64,000 nucleotides of DNA from Gemmatimonas groenlandica. Its GTDB lineage: Bacteria > Gemmatimonadota > Gemmatimonadetes > Gemmatimonadales > Gemmatimonadaceae. The position numbers and the translations under genes were made by a program. Below are positions 9,508-18,565 of the stretch, in pieces. The stretch spans positions 2,914,001 to 2,978,000 of the forward strand of contig NZ_CP053085.1 of NCBI RefSeq assembly GCF_013004105.1, given 5' to 3'. Numbering within the stretch: position 1 is the stretch's first letter; each line of letters opens with the position of its first letter. The notes below the pieces were generated by a model. The model saw nothing but the letters and a program-made list of their open reading frames with translations, was not told the DNA's origin and ran no database searches.

Positions 9508-9616
9508 GGGAAGCAATTTGGTGGCGAACGTGACAGGGCGGGGGAAGTACCGCTTCGATGGGGCCGTAGCGCCGCTTCCGCTGGTCGCTCACACGTTCAC
9601 CACTTAACAGCTTCCC
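9508..9616. repeat. Palindromic element A, copy A1
   Basis: A long imperfect inverted repeat with outer arms GGGAAGC...GGTGGCGAACGTG and CACGTTCACCAC...GCTTCCC, and an inner GGAAG/CTTCC pairing. The flanks are also shared with the other copies (upstream TGATTTC, downstream TCGGCATG). The downstream shared flank contains the ATG used by the next gene (9624). Confidence 0.85.
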
Positions 9617-9623
9617 TCTCGGC

Positions 9624-10991
9624 ATGACACGTTCGCCCCAGCGGTCTTTGGATGTGGTGTGCGCCTGCGGCGCCGTGATCCACAGTAGCGACGAGCATCT
9701 TGGGCGGACGATCAGGTGCCGTTGCGGGCGGTCGGTGGTGATTGCGCGGCCGGTGGAGAAGGAGACCGTGGTTGGTGGGCGGTCGGAGCGAAAGTCGGAG
9801 CGGCGGTCGCGGAAGCGGGCGGGGTTCTCGCTTGGCGAGTTGCTCGCGCGGATGCCGCGGATGCCCCGTCTTCAGTGGCCGGTGGTCGATGTCGCCGAAT
9901 GGACGTCCCGGCGCGCGATCACGCGGTGGACGTTTCGTGCAGCGGCGCTGTATGCGGTGGCGATGGTGGCCACGTGGATTGCGCTGTTCACATCATCCGA
10001 GTTCTGGCTGCCGGCGACGTTGCTGGCGTATGGGCCGCGGTGGGTAGTGCTGTTGCCGCTGGTCGTGTTGCTGCCGATGGCGGTGCTGTTCGCGCGCACG
10101 TCGGTGAAGCTGCTGGCGGTGGGTGCGCTTATCGCCATCATGCCGATCATGGGCTTTCGGGTGGCGGTGCCCACGGAGGGGTTGTTGCCGCCCGCAGCGC
10201 CAGGTGCTGACAGGATTCGCGTGTTGTCGCTGAACGCGCAGAGCGGCGCGATTGTGAAGCTGCGGCTAGCGGGGATTCTGGAGAGCTATGCGCCGAGTAT
10301 TGTGGCGATGCAGGAATGTGGTGACGAGTTGGCGGCGGTGGCCGCACAGCAGCGCGGATGGTACACGGCGCGCTATGAGAGCCTGTGCACGATGAGCCGG
10401 TGGCCGATTGAGTTTGCCGACACCATGCCGCGTGCGGCGTTTCAGCGCGTGTCGCAGCTGGGATACGGCGGCACGGGCATCGTGATCCGTTACGGCATCG
10501 CGCATCCCGCAGGCCCGTTTCAGTTCGTGAATTTGCATCTTGAGACGGCGCGCAAAGGACTCGAGTCGCTCATGGGCAGTGACGGCTTGATTCCCGACAA
10601 CGCCACCGGTGTGCCGTCACCGGAAGAAGAGCAGCGCAATGCCCGTGGCGGTGAAGATCGCGTGGCGCTGAACGCGCGCATCCGTGAGGGCGAAGCCGAG
10701 CGCGCGTCGGTGTGGTCGGCGCGCAAGATGGACGACATCCCGATCGTTGTCGCCGGCGACTTCAACATGCCCGTGGAGAGTTCGATTTACCGGCGCTACT
10801 GGAGTGGCCTCACCAACGCCTTCGACAGCAAGGGACTGGGCTTCGGCTTCAGCAAGCACGAGGGGACGCTGCTGCGCCTGCGCATCGACCACGTGCTGAG
10901 CGCGCCGAAGTGGTTCCGCGTGCGCGGCGCCTGGGTGGGCGATGATGTGGGCTCGGACCACCGCCCGATGATCGCTGACCTGACACGGTAG
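9624..10991 (+). CDS. EEP-family protein with N-terminal zinc ribbon and membrane segments
   Basis: This 455-residue protein has a small zinc-ribbon-like region at residues 12-38 (CACG and CRCG), a basic linker, three TM helices (about residues 105-180) and an endonuclease/exonuclease/phosphatase domain. Active-site signatures are SLNAQSG, MQECGDE, GDFNMP and the terminal SDHRP. The zinc ribbon suggests recognition of nucleic acid or protein at the membrane; this is inference. It is paralogous to the gene at 3887-4900. The ATG and first codons lie in the conserved 3' flank of palindrome A1, and no ribosome-binding site is evident. Confidence 0.85.
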   Translation: MTRSPQRSLDVVCACGAVIHSSDEHLGRTIRCRCGRSVVIARPVEKETVVGGRSERKSERRSRKRAGFSLGELLARMPRMPRLQWPVVDVAEWTSRRAITRWTFRAAALYAVAMVATWIALFTSSEFWLPATLLAYGPRWVVLLPLVVLLPMAVLFARTSVKLLAVGALIAIMPIMGFRVAVPTEGLLPPAAPGADRIRVLSLNAQSGAIVKLRLAGILESYAPSIVAMQECGDELAAVAAQQRGWYTARYESLCTMSRWPIEFADTMPRAAFQRVSQLGYGGTGIVIRYGIAHPAGPFQFVNLHLETARKGLESLMGSDGLIPDNATGVPSPEEEQRNARGGEDRVALNARIREGEAERASVWSARKMDDIPIVVAGDFNMPVESSIYRRYWSGLTNAFDSKGLGFGFSKHEGTLLRLRIDHVLSAPKWFRVRGAWVGDDVGSDHRPMIADLTR

Positions 10992-11010
10992 CAACCGCGT
11001 GATTTCCTTA

Positions 11011-11151
11011 GGGAAGCTATTTGGTGGCGAACGTGTATGGGCTGGCGGAAGTACCGCTTCGATGAGCGAGCGATAGTGGCGTTCTGGCACGGCCTCGCTC
11101 GCCGCGCCGCTTCCGCTGGTCGCCCAAACGTTCGCCACCAAATAGCTTCCC
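11011..11151. repeat. Palindromic element A, copy A2
   Basis: The outer arms 11011-11034 and 11128-11151 are perfect 24-bp reverse complements. The element lies between the convergent EEP gene (stop 10991) and mazF-like gene (stop 11168), where it could act as a bidirectional terminator. Confidence 0.9.
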
Positions 11152-11167
11152 TGTCAGCAGGCGTCGT

Positions 11168-11494
11168 TCATTCCCGTGTCCCGTACATTGCCGTGATCAG
11201 TACACGTAGCGCCGCAGCGTCTGCCGCTGACAGCGCACCGAGCTTTGCACCAATGCGTGACTTGCTGATCGTGCGAATCTGATCGACGGCGACCTCGGCG
11301 GGCTTTTTCGCCACGCGCACCGCGAGTCGGGTACGCCAAGTGGGATGCAGCACCGAAGTGAGCGGACAGACCGTCACGGTCTCCAGTAGTTCATTGAGGA
11401 CGTCGAGGCTGACGATCACCACCGGCCGAGTCTTCGCGATCTCTGATCCGATCGTGGGGTCGAGCTGCGCCCAGCAGACGTCGTAGCGTTTCAC
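11168..11494 (-). CDS. MazF/PemK-family endoribonuclease toxin
   Basis: This 108-residue protein has the PemK/MazF fold signature: KRYDVCWAQLDPTIGSEIAKTRPVVIVS near the N-terminus, then TVCPLTSVLHP and VAVDQIRTISKSRI. The family cleaves mRNA as single-strand-specific endoribonucleases. The GTG at 11494 is the start: its GTGA overlaps the antitoxin stop, a typical translationally coupled toxin-antitoxin arrangement. A longer frame from 11608 would add residues overlapping the antitoxin and is rejected. Confidence 0.9.
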   Translation of the reverse strand: MKRYDVCWAQLDPTIGSEIAKTRPVVIVSLDVLNELLETVTVCPLTSVLHPTWRTRLAVRVAKKPAEVAVDQIRTISKSRIGAKLGALSAADAAALRVLITAMYGTRE

Positions 11495-11826
11495 TTCGGC
11501 TTCTTCTTGGCGCGCGCGAGATAGTCGGCTTTTGACTCTGCGACGCGGCGCACGGGCGGGCGATCCCACGTGATGTCGGCGAGGCCGTCGGATGCGACGG
11601 CGTCCCATTCACTCCAGCTCTCGTCACTCGCTGCGGCCATGGCGCGCGCGGTGTCCTCCCACGACAGCTTGGGCGTCGCGGTGCGATCCGGCCGGAGCAA
11701 GATGCCGTCGGCCGTTTCTTCCATGATGACCCGGTCGCCGATGGCGAAGCGTTCCAACGTCTTGGCCGGCAGGCGGACGCCGCGAGAGTTGCCGATCCGG
11801 GCAACTTTGAGTTCAATGGGCTCCAT
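11491..11826 (-). CDS. MazE-like antitoxin (AbrB/SpoVT fold)
   Basis: This 111-residue protein begins with a swapped-hairpin AbrB domain (ELKVARIGNSRGVRLPAKTL, about residues 4-45), the DNA-binding fold of MazE antitoxins. It continues with an acidic/Trp-containing tail (SWSEWDAV, ITWDRPP) likely to wrap the toxin. It is directly upstream of and overlaps the MazF-like gene. The ATG at 11826 is supported by TACTGT exactly 6 nt upstream. MazE proteins normally autorepress together with the toxin. Confidence 0.88.
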   Translation of the reverse strand: MEPIELKVARIGNSRGVRLPAKTLERFAIGDRVIMEETADGILLRPDRTATPKLSWEDTARAMAAASDESWSEWDAVASDGLADITWDRPPVRRVAESKADYLARAKKKPK

Positions 11827-11832
11827 GTAATA

Positions 11833-11838
11833 ACAGTA
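11833..11838 (-). promoter_or_regulatory. -10 box of leaderless MazE-like gene
   Basis: On the minus strand, TACTGT is followed by exactly six bases and then the ATG at 11826. No ribosome-binding site is present. Confidence 0.5.
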
Positions 11839-11859
11839 GATACATCTGCGTGGTCTGGG

Positions 11860-11914
11860 AACTGCCCAAAGCTTAGGAAGCAGGGCGGAGGGTTTCAGGG
11901 AGGAGTGAGAAGGG
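11860..11914. repeat. Solitary left arm of palindrome family B (B1)
   Basis: It matches the 5' arm of the complete B elements (AACTGCC, AGCTTAGGAAGCAGG, TTTCAGGGAGGAG) but has no matching 3' arm. It occupies the shared control region between the two divergent toxin-antitoxin operons. Confidence 0.75.
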
Positions 11915-11932
11915 AATGTCGCATTGGGCTTT

Positions 11933-11953
11933 ATGTACACCCTTATGTACATT
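11933..11953 (+). promoter_or_regulatory. Direct repeat and -10 region of phd/PIN operon
   Basis: ATGTAC occurs twice, 12 bp apart (near 11934 and 11945), a possible operator for the Phd-type antitoxin. The second copy overlaps TACATT (11948-11953), which lies exactly 6 nt before the ATG at 11960, suggesting a leaderless transcript. Confidence 0.5.
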
Positions 11954-11959
11954 GTGAAT

Positions 11960-12238
11960 ATGGCAAAACGATACTCCATTGCTGAAGCGCGCTCGAATCT
12001 CCCGACCATTGTCGATCAGGCAGAAGCGGGTCAGGAGATCGAACTGACCCGGCGCGGCACCGCCGTGGCCGTTGTCATTTCGCTACGGGAGTACGCCCGA
12101 CTTCGCGGAGTACGCACGCCGTTCGGGGATGCTTACAAGCATTTCCTCTCGACGCATGCACTCGGCGACATCGGATTGGAGCCCGGTGCTCTCGCGGCTT
12201 CTCGTACGAAGGACGCCGGTCGGAAGGTCGAGCTGTGA
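11960..12238 (+). CDS. Phd/YefM-family antitoxin
   Basis: This 92-residue protein has the Phd/YefM N-terminal domain (AKRYSIAEARSNLPTIVDQAEAGQEIELTRRGTAVAVV) that forms the DNA-binding dimer. A short variable tail would neutralise the adjacent PIN toxin. The ATG at 11960 is preferred over upstream in-frame starts at 11924 and 11948 because the motif begins there and TACATT sits 6 nt upstream. It overlaps the toxin gene by four bases (GTGA). Confidence 0.88.
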   Translation: MAKRYSIAEARSNLPTIVDQAEAGQEIELTRRGTAVAVVISLREYARLRGVRTPFGDAYKHFLSTHALGDIGLEPGALAASRTKDAGRKVEL

Positions 12239-12666
12239 CGCTGCGATATCTGCTCGATACCAGCATCGTGTCCTCGCCAATGTCCAAGTTGCCGAACGAA
12301 CACATCGTCACGCGTCTCGAGGCCTATGGGCACGAGTGCGCTATCGCGGCGCCGGTGTGGCACGAACTCAGCTACGGCTGTCAGCTGTTGCCGCGCGGCA
12401 AGCGGCGCGCGGCCCTGGAGACGTACCTGCACGAGGTCGTGCTGGCGTCGTTTCCTGTGCTCCCGTATGAGGAGTCTGCGGCGCGATGGCACGGGCATGA
12501 GCGCGCACGTCTCGAGAAGCTGGGGCGTCCGGCCCCCTTTGTGGACGGCCAGATTGCCGCCATCGCCTTCGTGAATGCCCTGGTGCTCGTCACCGCGAAC
12601 GTGAAGAACTTTGCGCGATTCAAGGGCGTGGATGTCCTCAACTGGGCCACGGGTGCCACCGTGTGA
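12235..12666 (+). CDS. VapC-like PIN-domain toxin
   Basis: This 143-residue PIN-domain ribonuclease has the acidic residues expected for metal binding: RYLLDTSIV (Asp near residue 8), APVWHELSYG (Glu), PFVDGQIAAIA (Asp) and VTANVKNFARF. PIN toxins of the VapC type cut tRNA or rRNA; the target is unknown. The GTG start overlaps the antitoxin stop. The stop codon lies in the conserved 5' flank (GTGTGATTTC) of palindrome A3. Confidence 0.88.
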   Translation: MTLRYLLDTSIVSSPMSKLPNEHIVTRLEAYGHECAIAAPVWHELSYGCQLLPRGKRRAALETYLHEVVLASFPVLPYEESAARWHGHERARLEKLGRPAPFVDGQIAAIAFVNALVLVTANVKNFARFKGVDVLNWATGATV

Positions 12667-12674
12667 TTTCACAC

Positions 12675-12784
12675 CGGAAGCTGTTTGGTGGGGAACGTGG
12701 ACGGGCTGCCGGAAGTACCGTTACGATTAGGCCATAGCGCCGCTTCCGCTGGTCGCTCACACGTTCGCCACCAATCAGCTTCCG
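12675..12784. repeat. Palindromic element A, copy A3
   Basis: Arms CGGAAGCTGTTTGGTGG... and ...CACCAATCAGCTTCCG flank an inner GGAAG/CTTCC stem. It fills the 125-bp gap between the PIN toxin and the aminopeptidase. The shared flanks supply the toxin stop (TGATTTC) and the aminopeptidase ATG (TCGGCATG). Confidence 0.85.
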
Positions 12785-12791
12785 CATCGGC

Positions 12792-14246
12792 ATGTCACGA
12801 TTGCTACCGTGGTCCTTGGTGCTGGCCCTTGCTCCGTTTGTCACCGCGGCCGGGCAGCGGCCCTTGGGTGCACCGCCGGCCGTTGCGCGCGCGGAATATG
12901 CGGCGCGGCGTGAGGCGCTTGCGTCGGCGCTGGTCGGTGACGGCGTCATTCTCGCACTCGGCGGCCGGGAGCCGCGCGAAGACTACGTCAGCTTTTTTCA
13001 GGCGACGAACTTCTACTACCTCACTGGCATGCGTGAGCCGGATGCGGCGCTCGTCGGCGTGAAGCAGGGCGCGACTGTGGAGTGGACGGTGTTCGTGCAG
13101 CCGAAGGAACCGTCGCGTGAGGTGTGGACGGGAAATCGCGTGGGGCCCGAGAACGCCGAGGCCACGTGGGGCGTGCGGGGGCGCTCGATGGCGGAGTTGG
13201 ATGCGGCGGTGGACTCGCTGATGCGGTCGGCGCCAGCGCCGGTGTTGAGTGTGGTGGCGGATCTGGGATTCGCGAACCGTCTCACGCTCGACGACCAGTA
13301 CATCGCGGCGGTGAAGTCGCGCATGCCCACACTCACGGTGCGCAACATTTCGCGCGAGGTGGGTAAGCTGCGCGCGTACAAGAGTGACGCCGAGTTGGCG
13401 CTGATCAAGCGCGCCACCGCGATCACGGTGGGTGCGCACGCTGATGCGGCGAAGGCGGTGAAGCCGGATGGCTTCGAGTACGAAGTGCAGGCCGATCTGG
13501 AGCGCGCGTTGCGCCGGCAGGGCGCCGAGCGACCGAGCTTCTCGAGTATCGTGGGGTCGGGCCCGAATGGCACCACCCTGCACTACAACGCCAACGACCG
13601 GCAGATGAAGCGCGGCGAGATGGTGGTCGTCGATATCGGCGCGAGCTTCGATGGCTACGCGGCCGACATGACGCGTTCGTATCCGGTGGGCGGACAGTTC
13701 ACGCCGGAACAGCGCGCGGTGTATCAGGTGGTGCGCGATGCTCAGGCCGCCGCCGAACGTCAGGCCCGCGGCGGTCGTCGCGCCGGGTCGATGAGCGATT
13801 CGTCGAATGCGGTGCTCGCAGCAGGACTGGCGAGGCTCGGCCTGATCGAGTCGGCGGACGCCACGTACGACTGCTCGGCTGACGGCAAGAGCCAATGCAA
13901 GCAATACCGCCTGTTCTACATGCACGGACTCGGGCATGGCATCGGGCTCGAGGTGCATGACCCCGACCGCTACGAAGTAGACGGCACCCTGCAACCGGGA
14001 TCGGTGTTTACGATCGAACCGGGGATTTATGTGCGCGAGAACGTAGTGGACGTGCTGCCGAAGACCGAGCGGAATGGTGCGCTGGCGGCGAAACTCGCGG
14101 CTGCCGTGCGCAAGTACCGCAACATCGGCGTGCGCATCGAGGACGATTATCTGATTGCGCGCGACGGGAGTTTGGAGTGGCTCACGAAGAGCCCGCGCGA
14201 GATACAGGAGATTGAGGCTGTTATGAGGGCGGTGCGCGTCTTCTGA
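12792..14246 (+). CDS. Exported Xaa-Pro aminopeptidase (M24B)
   Basis: This 484-residue protein has a signal peptide (residues 1-20), an aminopeptidase P N-terminal domain (about 30-160) and a pita-bread M24 catalytic domain. The dinuclear metal ligands are visible: two Asp in VVDIGASFDGYAADMT, His in LGHGIG, Glu in FTIEPGIY and Glu in RIEDDYL. It removes N-terminal residues preceding proline; the signal peptide implies periplasmic peptide degradation. It begins at the ATG in the palindrome A3 flank and ends next to palindrome B2. Confidence 0.93.
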   Translation: MSRLLPWSLVLALAPFVTAAGQRPLGAPPAVARAEYAARREALASALVGDGVILALGGREPREDYVSFFQATNFYYLTGMREPDAALVGVKQGATVEWTVFVQPKEPSREVWTGNRVGPENAEATWGVRGRSMAELDAAVDSLMRSAPAPVLSVVADLGFANRLTLDDQYIAAVKSRMPTLTVRNISREVGKLRAYKSDAELALIKRATAITVGAHADAAKAVKPDGFEYEVQADLERALRRQGAERPSFSSIVGSGPNGTTLHYNANDRQMKRGEMVVVDIGASFDGYAADMTRSYPVGGQFTPEQRAVYQVVRDAQAAAERQARGGRRAGSMSDSSNAVLAAGLARLGLIESADATYDCSADGKSQCKQYRLFYMHGLGHGIGLEVHDPDRYEVDGTLQPGSVFTIEPGIYVRENVVDVLPKTERNGALAAKLAAAVRKYRNIGVRIEDDYLIARDGSLEWLTKSPREIQEIEAVMRAVRVF

Positions 14247-14254
14247 GGTTCGTT

Positions 14255-14379
14255 AACTGCCAACGGCTTAGGAGGCAGGGAGGAGGGTGTCAGGGAGGAG
14301 GTGGCAGGCGCACGACGCGCGTTGGCTGCTTCCTCCTTCCTGATTCCCTCCTTCCTGCCTCCTAGGCTTTTGGCCGTTG
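14255..14379. repeat. Palindromic element B, copy B2
   Basis: An imperfect inverted repeat with outer arms AACTGCCAACGGCTTAGGAG... and ...CCTCCTAGGCTTTTGGCCGTT. It occupies the gap between the convergent aminopeptidase (stop 14246) and PEP-CTERM gene (stop 14382), so it probably terminates both. Confidence 0.85.
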
Positions 14380-14381
14380 TA

Positions 14382-15056
14382 TTACGCGCGCGCCTTCCGC
14401 CGACGCACCACCGCCAGCGCAACAAGCCCGCTCGCCATCAGGGCGTACGTGCCCGGCTCCGGCACGGTGGTCGTCGCGCCGTTCACCGACACGTTGTTGA
14501 TGGAGAAGTCGTTCGGCTGGTTGCTGGCGGACACACCTTCGAAGCGCACGCCGCGAATGTCGCCGTTCGTGCTGGTGATGCCGGCGAACACGGCCGAGCC
14601 GTCGCCGTTGCTGTTCGAGGTGCCGTTGAAATTGAAGAACGCGAGCACGTTGCCGCCGACGTCGAGCGCGCTGATGCGGCCCACGAAGCTGCCGAAGTAA
14701 TCGGTCTGGAAGTTGGCGCCGGCCGACGAAGTGTTGCTGCTGAACATGATCGTCATCGGGCCGTTGCCATTCGTCCACAACAGCGCGTCACCGGAGGTGA
14801 AGTTGCCGCCCCAGCCGGCACCCTGGTCGATGCGCGTGAAGCCGGAATTCACCGCTTGGCTTACGGTGGCGGTGAGCCCGGTATTGGTGACGTTGATGTT
14901 GAACGGGTTCGAGACGCTTCCGGTGGGAAGGTCCGCCCAGTTGATGAACCCCGTGCCGCCGACCTGCGCGCGCGAGGTGAGGAGGCTGTACTGGGCCGAC
15001 GCGGTGTTGGCGCTGAAGGCGAGGGCGACGACGGCGAGCAGGGTGTTACGAAGCAC
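14382..15056 (-). CDS. PEP-CTERM sorted secreted protein
   Basis: This 224-residue protein has a signal peptide (residues 1-22, ending ASAQ), a Gly/Asn/Ser/Thr-rich beta-type body and a C-terminal PEP-CTERM tail: VPEPGTYALM, a hydrophobic helix, then RRRKARA. Its function is unknown; the body resembles exported beta-sandwich proteins sorted by exosortase. The GTG at 15056 is chosen because GGAG lies about 9 nt upstream and the signal peptide starts there; the ATG at 15110 would add 18 atypical residues. Confidence 0.82.
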   Translation of the reverse strand: MLRNTLLAVVALAFSANTASAQYSLLTSRAQVGGTGFINWADLPTGSVSNPFNINVTNTGLTATVSQAVNSGFTRIDQGAGWGGNFTSGDALLWTNGNGPMTIMFSSNTSSAGANFQTDYFGSFVGRISALDVGGNVLAFFNFNGTSNSNGDGSAVFAGITSTNGDIRGVRFEGVSASNQPNDFSINNVSVNGATTTVPEPGTYALMASGLVALAVVRRRKARA

Positions 15057-15215
15057 GGAGAACTCCAAAGAGGGTATCGCGGGACATCCGAACGATGGCG
15101 ACCTCTTCAATAAGCGTGCCTACGTGAAAAGCCTCTAATGCTACTATATGGTGATGAAGTTCATCACAGTTGACGCATATAGATGGGACGGGTTGGGCCT
15201 ACAGGGTGTGGCTTG

Positions 15216-16468
<1,253 letters not shown>

Positions 16469-16485
16469 CCTTTAACACCGCTACT

Positions 16486-16506
16486 AGGGTGTTCGGCTGT
16501 TCCCGA
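16486..16506. repeat. Palindromic element B3, displaced right end
   Basis: AGGGTGTTCGGCTGTTCC continues the interrupted right arm of B3; the left arm (15222-15240) is its near reverse complement. This is the key evidence for the IS110 boundary. Confidence 0.7.
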
Positions 16507-16616
16507 CCCTATGGTGTACCACCTACACGTGACCCCCAATTCGGACCCACTCGATCGGACTGTCACAGTCTCAAGACTCCGGAACAGCGCCTGCCGGACC
16601 CGTGTTCAAGCTGATG

Positions 16617-16636
16617 TTAGGACCGGTTGGTCCTAA
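16617..16636 (+). promoter_or_regulatory. Perfect palindrome upstream of the fasciclin gene
   Basis: TTAGGACC and GGTCCTAA flank a GGTT centre, about 30 bp before the ATG at 16666. It could be an operator, or a 5' mRNA hairpin with a GGTT loop. Confidence 0.45.
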
Positions 16637-16665
16637 AACCACATAGACATCTCGGAGCTTTTCTG

Positions 16666-17154
16666 ATGCGTAAGCTGTCCATGCTCGTTGCTGGTGCGAT
16701 GCTCGCCGTCGCTGCCCCGTCGATCGCGCAGGCGCAGGATAAGGACATCGTCGAGACGGCGGTGGCCGCTGGTTCGTTCAAGACCCTGGCCAAGCTCCTC
16801 ACGGACGCTGGCCTGATCGAGACGCTCAAGGGCCCGGGCCCGTTCACGGTGTTCGCCCCGACCGACGAGGCCTTCGCGAAGGTCCCGGCCGCGACGCTCG
16901 CCGCGCTTGGCAAGGACAAGGCCGCGCTCAAGAACGTGCTGCTGTACCATGTCGTCGCCGGTAAGGTGATGGCCGCCGACGCGCTCAAGCTCGCCGGCAA
17001 GGGTGCCAAGACGGTGGAAGGCCAGGAAGCCAAGATCACCGTGATGGGTGGCGTGCCGATGATCAACCAGGCGCACATCGTCAAGACGGACATCGTCGCC
17101 AAGAACGGCGTGATCCACGTGATCGACGCGGTGATCCTGCCGCCGGCCAAGTAA
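16666..17154 (+). CDS. Secreted fasciclin (FAS1) domain protein
   Basis: This 162-residue protein has a signal peptide (residues 1-24, ending AQAQ) and a single FAS1 domain covering the rest: [29 protein letters not shown], and the C-terminal [19 protein letters not shown]1 domains mediate adhesion or matrix interactions; a bacterial one-domain secreted form of about 160 residues is common. The ATG has GGAG upstream. The gene is rich in preferred codons, suggesting high expression. Confidence 0.92.
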   Translation: MRKLSMLVAGAMLAVAAPSIAQAQDKDIVETAVAAGSFKTLAKLLTDAGLIETLKGPGPFTVFAPTDEAFAKVPAATLAALGKDKAALKNVLLYHVVAGKVMAADALKLAGKGAKTVEGQEAKITVMGGVPMINQAHIVKTDIVAKNGVIHVIDAVILPPAK

Positions 17155-17164
17155 TTCGCTAGCT

Positions 17165-17187
17165 GCGAAGTAGGGAGTAGGGAGTAG
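17165..17187. repeat. Heptameric GGAGTAG repeat, copy G1
   Basis: GCGAAGTAGGGAGTAGGGAG repeats a 7-bp unit (GGAGTAG-like) just after the fasciclin stop. An inverted longer version occurs at 38264-38305. Confidence 0.55.
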
Positions 17188-17190
17188 CAC

Positions 17191-17237
17191 GACGAGAAGC
17201 GCGGGGTGACCATCACGGTTGCCCCGCGCTTTTCGTC
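17191..17237. terminator. Bidirectional terminator between fasciclin and DUF4143 ATPase genes
   Basis: The arms GACGAGAAGCGCGGGG (17191-17206) and CCCCGCGCTTTTCGTC (17222-17237) form a strong stem. It overlaps the stop codon of the minus-strand ATPase gene and lies 37 bp after the fasciclin stop. Confidence 0.75.
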
Positions 17238-18522
17238 ACGGCCCGAGCAGCGCGGCGGGCATCACGGCGATGCCGTCCTCGCGACGGTATGCCTGTCGGC
17301 CGGTGGTGATCACGGCGGCATCAACGACGTCGTCGCCGAGTTCCTTCTGCAGCCATCGCAGATGGCGCACATCGTCGTCGGTCACCACGGGGTTGAGCTT
17401 GACCTCCAGTGCGAGCACTCGCTGATCGTGCCGTTGGATGATCAAATCGATCTCCTGCCTGCCTTCCCGAGTCCGCAAATGATACGTGTCTGCTTCAGCG
17501 GCCTGCGCGTAAACGCGAACGGACTGTGTGACGAGTGACTCGAACAGTTGGCCGAGGAGCGTGGCGTGACGCGGAACGAAGGCTCCCGAGACGGTGCCCT
17601 GCACCAGCGCCGCGGCATCGGCCCCAAGGAGATGTGCCGCCAACGCCGGATCGACGAGATGATGCTTGGGCGCCTGCGTCAGTCGGGCCAACGAGTTCTT
17701 GGTTGGCGTCCAACCAGGTACGGCATCCAGGAGCCACAGACGCTCGAGCACCTCGCGGTAGGCGAGCGTCGTCAACTTCGACGGTTCGTCGCCTCCACGC
17801 ACCGACACCACCGTCCTGATCTTCTCCAACGATGTCGTGGTCGATGTGGCCGCCGCGTAGGCGGTCATCCAGTGGAGCACTTGCTCAGGCCGGCGGAAGT
17901 TGACGCCGTACTCCCGAACATCGCGGTCGACGGCGAGGCGGAGATACGATGCGATCTGACGTCGCGCGGTTCGTGAAGACAGTCGCCGTATGGCAGGAAA
18001 TCCGGACGACACGATCTCCCTAGCATAGTCGGCGAGCGCAATCGACGTGGACCCGCCGATATCCGGTCGAGTTCCGCTAAGCAGCGCTCGAAGACTTACC
18101 GTCGGCGTCGCAATGCCTCGCTCAGCTAACGCAAGCGGTCGCATACGGACCTGCACGATACGGCCGGCGCCGGAATGCACAGGTAACTCCCGGGGAACAG
18201 CGGACCCCGCGAGCAGAAACTGCGCTGGCACATAGGACGCATCGACCGCACGTCGCACCGCATCCCAAATGCCAGGCACTCGCTGCCATTCGTCAATCAG
18301 CACCGGCGTCGGCACCCGAAGTGCCTGCTCCGGCGATGCCTCAGCAAGCGCCCGCTGCTGTGCATCGTCGAGCGAGATCACCGTTCTCACGCGGCGACGG
18401 CCCGTGGCCGTTTTGCCGACGCCCTTGGGTCCCTCAAGGGCCAGCGCGGGAAGCTCGGCGAAAAGTTCGTCGAGCTCGGCGTCGACGATCCTTGGAACGT
18501 ACCCTGCATCGGTATCGTGCAA
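17236..18522 (-). CDS. AAA family ATPase with DUF4143 domain
   Basis: About 428 residues. An N-terminal AAA_14 domain has Walker A GPKGVGKTAT and Walker B VLIDEWQRV, with the usual sensor region LLAGSAVPRE. A C-terminal DUF4143 domain (about residues 190-380) contains the restriction-nuclease-like core EIDLIIQR...LALEVKLN. These proteins are often mobile or defence-associated, but their biochemical role is not established. The start is taken as TTG 18522, just before GYVPRIVD and behind a GGGGG stretch; the longer frame to 18594 begins inside the promoter -35 box. Confidence 0.8.
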   Translation of the reverse strand: MHDTDAGYVPRIVDAELDELFAELPALALEGPKGVGKTATGRRRVRTVISLDDAQQRALAEASPEQALRVPTPVLIDEWQRVPGIWDAVRRAVDASYVPAQFLLAGSAVPRELPVHSGAGRIVQVRMRPLALAERGIATPTVSLRALLSGTRPDIGGSTSIALADYAREIVSSGFPAIRRLSSRTARRQIASYLRLAVDRDVREYGVNFRRPEQVLHWMTAYAAATSTTTSLEKIRTVVSVRGGDEPSKLTTLAYREVLERLWLLDAVPGWTPTKNSLARLTQAPKHHLVDPALAAHLLGADAAALVQGTVSGAFVPRHATLLGQLFESLVTQSVRVYAQAAEADTYHLRTREGRQEIDLIIQRHDQRVLALEVKLNPVVTDDDVRHLRWLQKELGDDVVDAAVITTGRQAYRREDGIAVMPAALLGP

Positions 18523-18565
18523 CCGACCCCCGGTCAGGTGCCGAATAAGACTGATTGACCACAAT

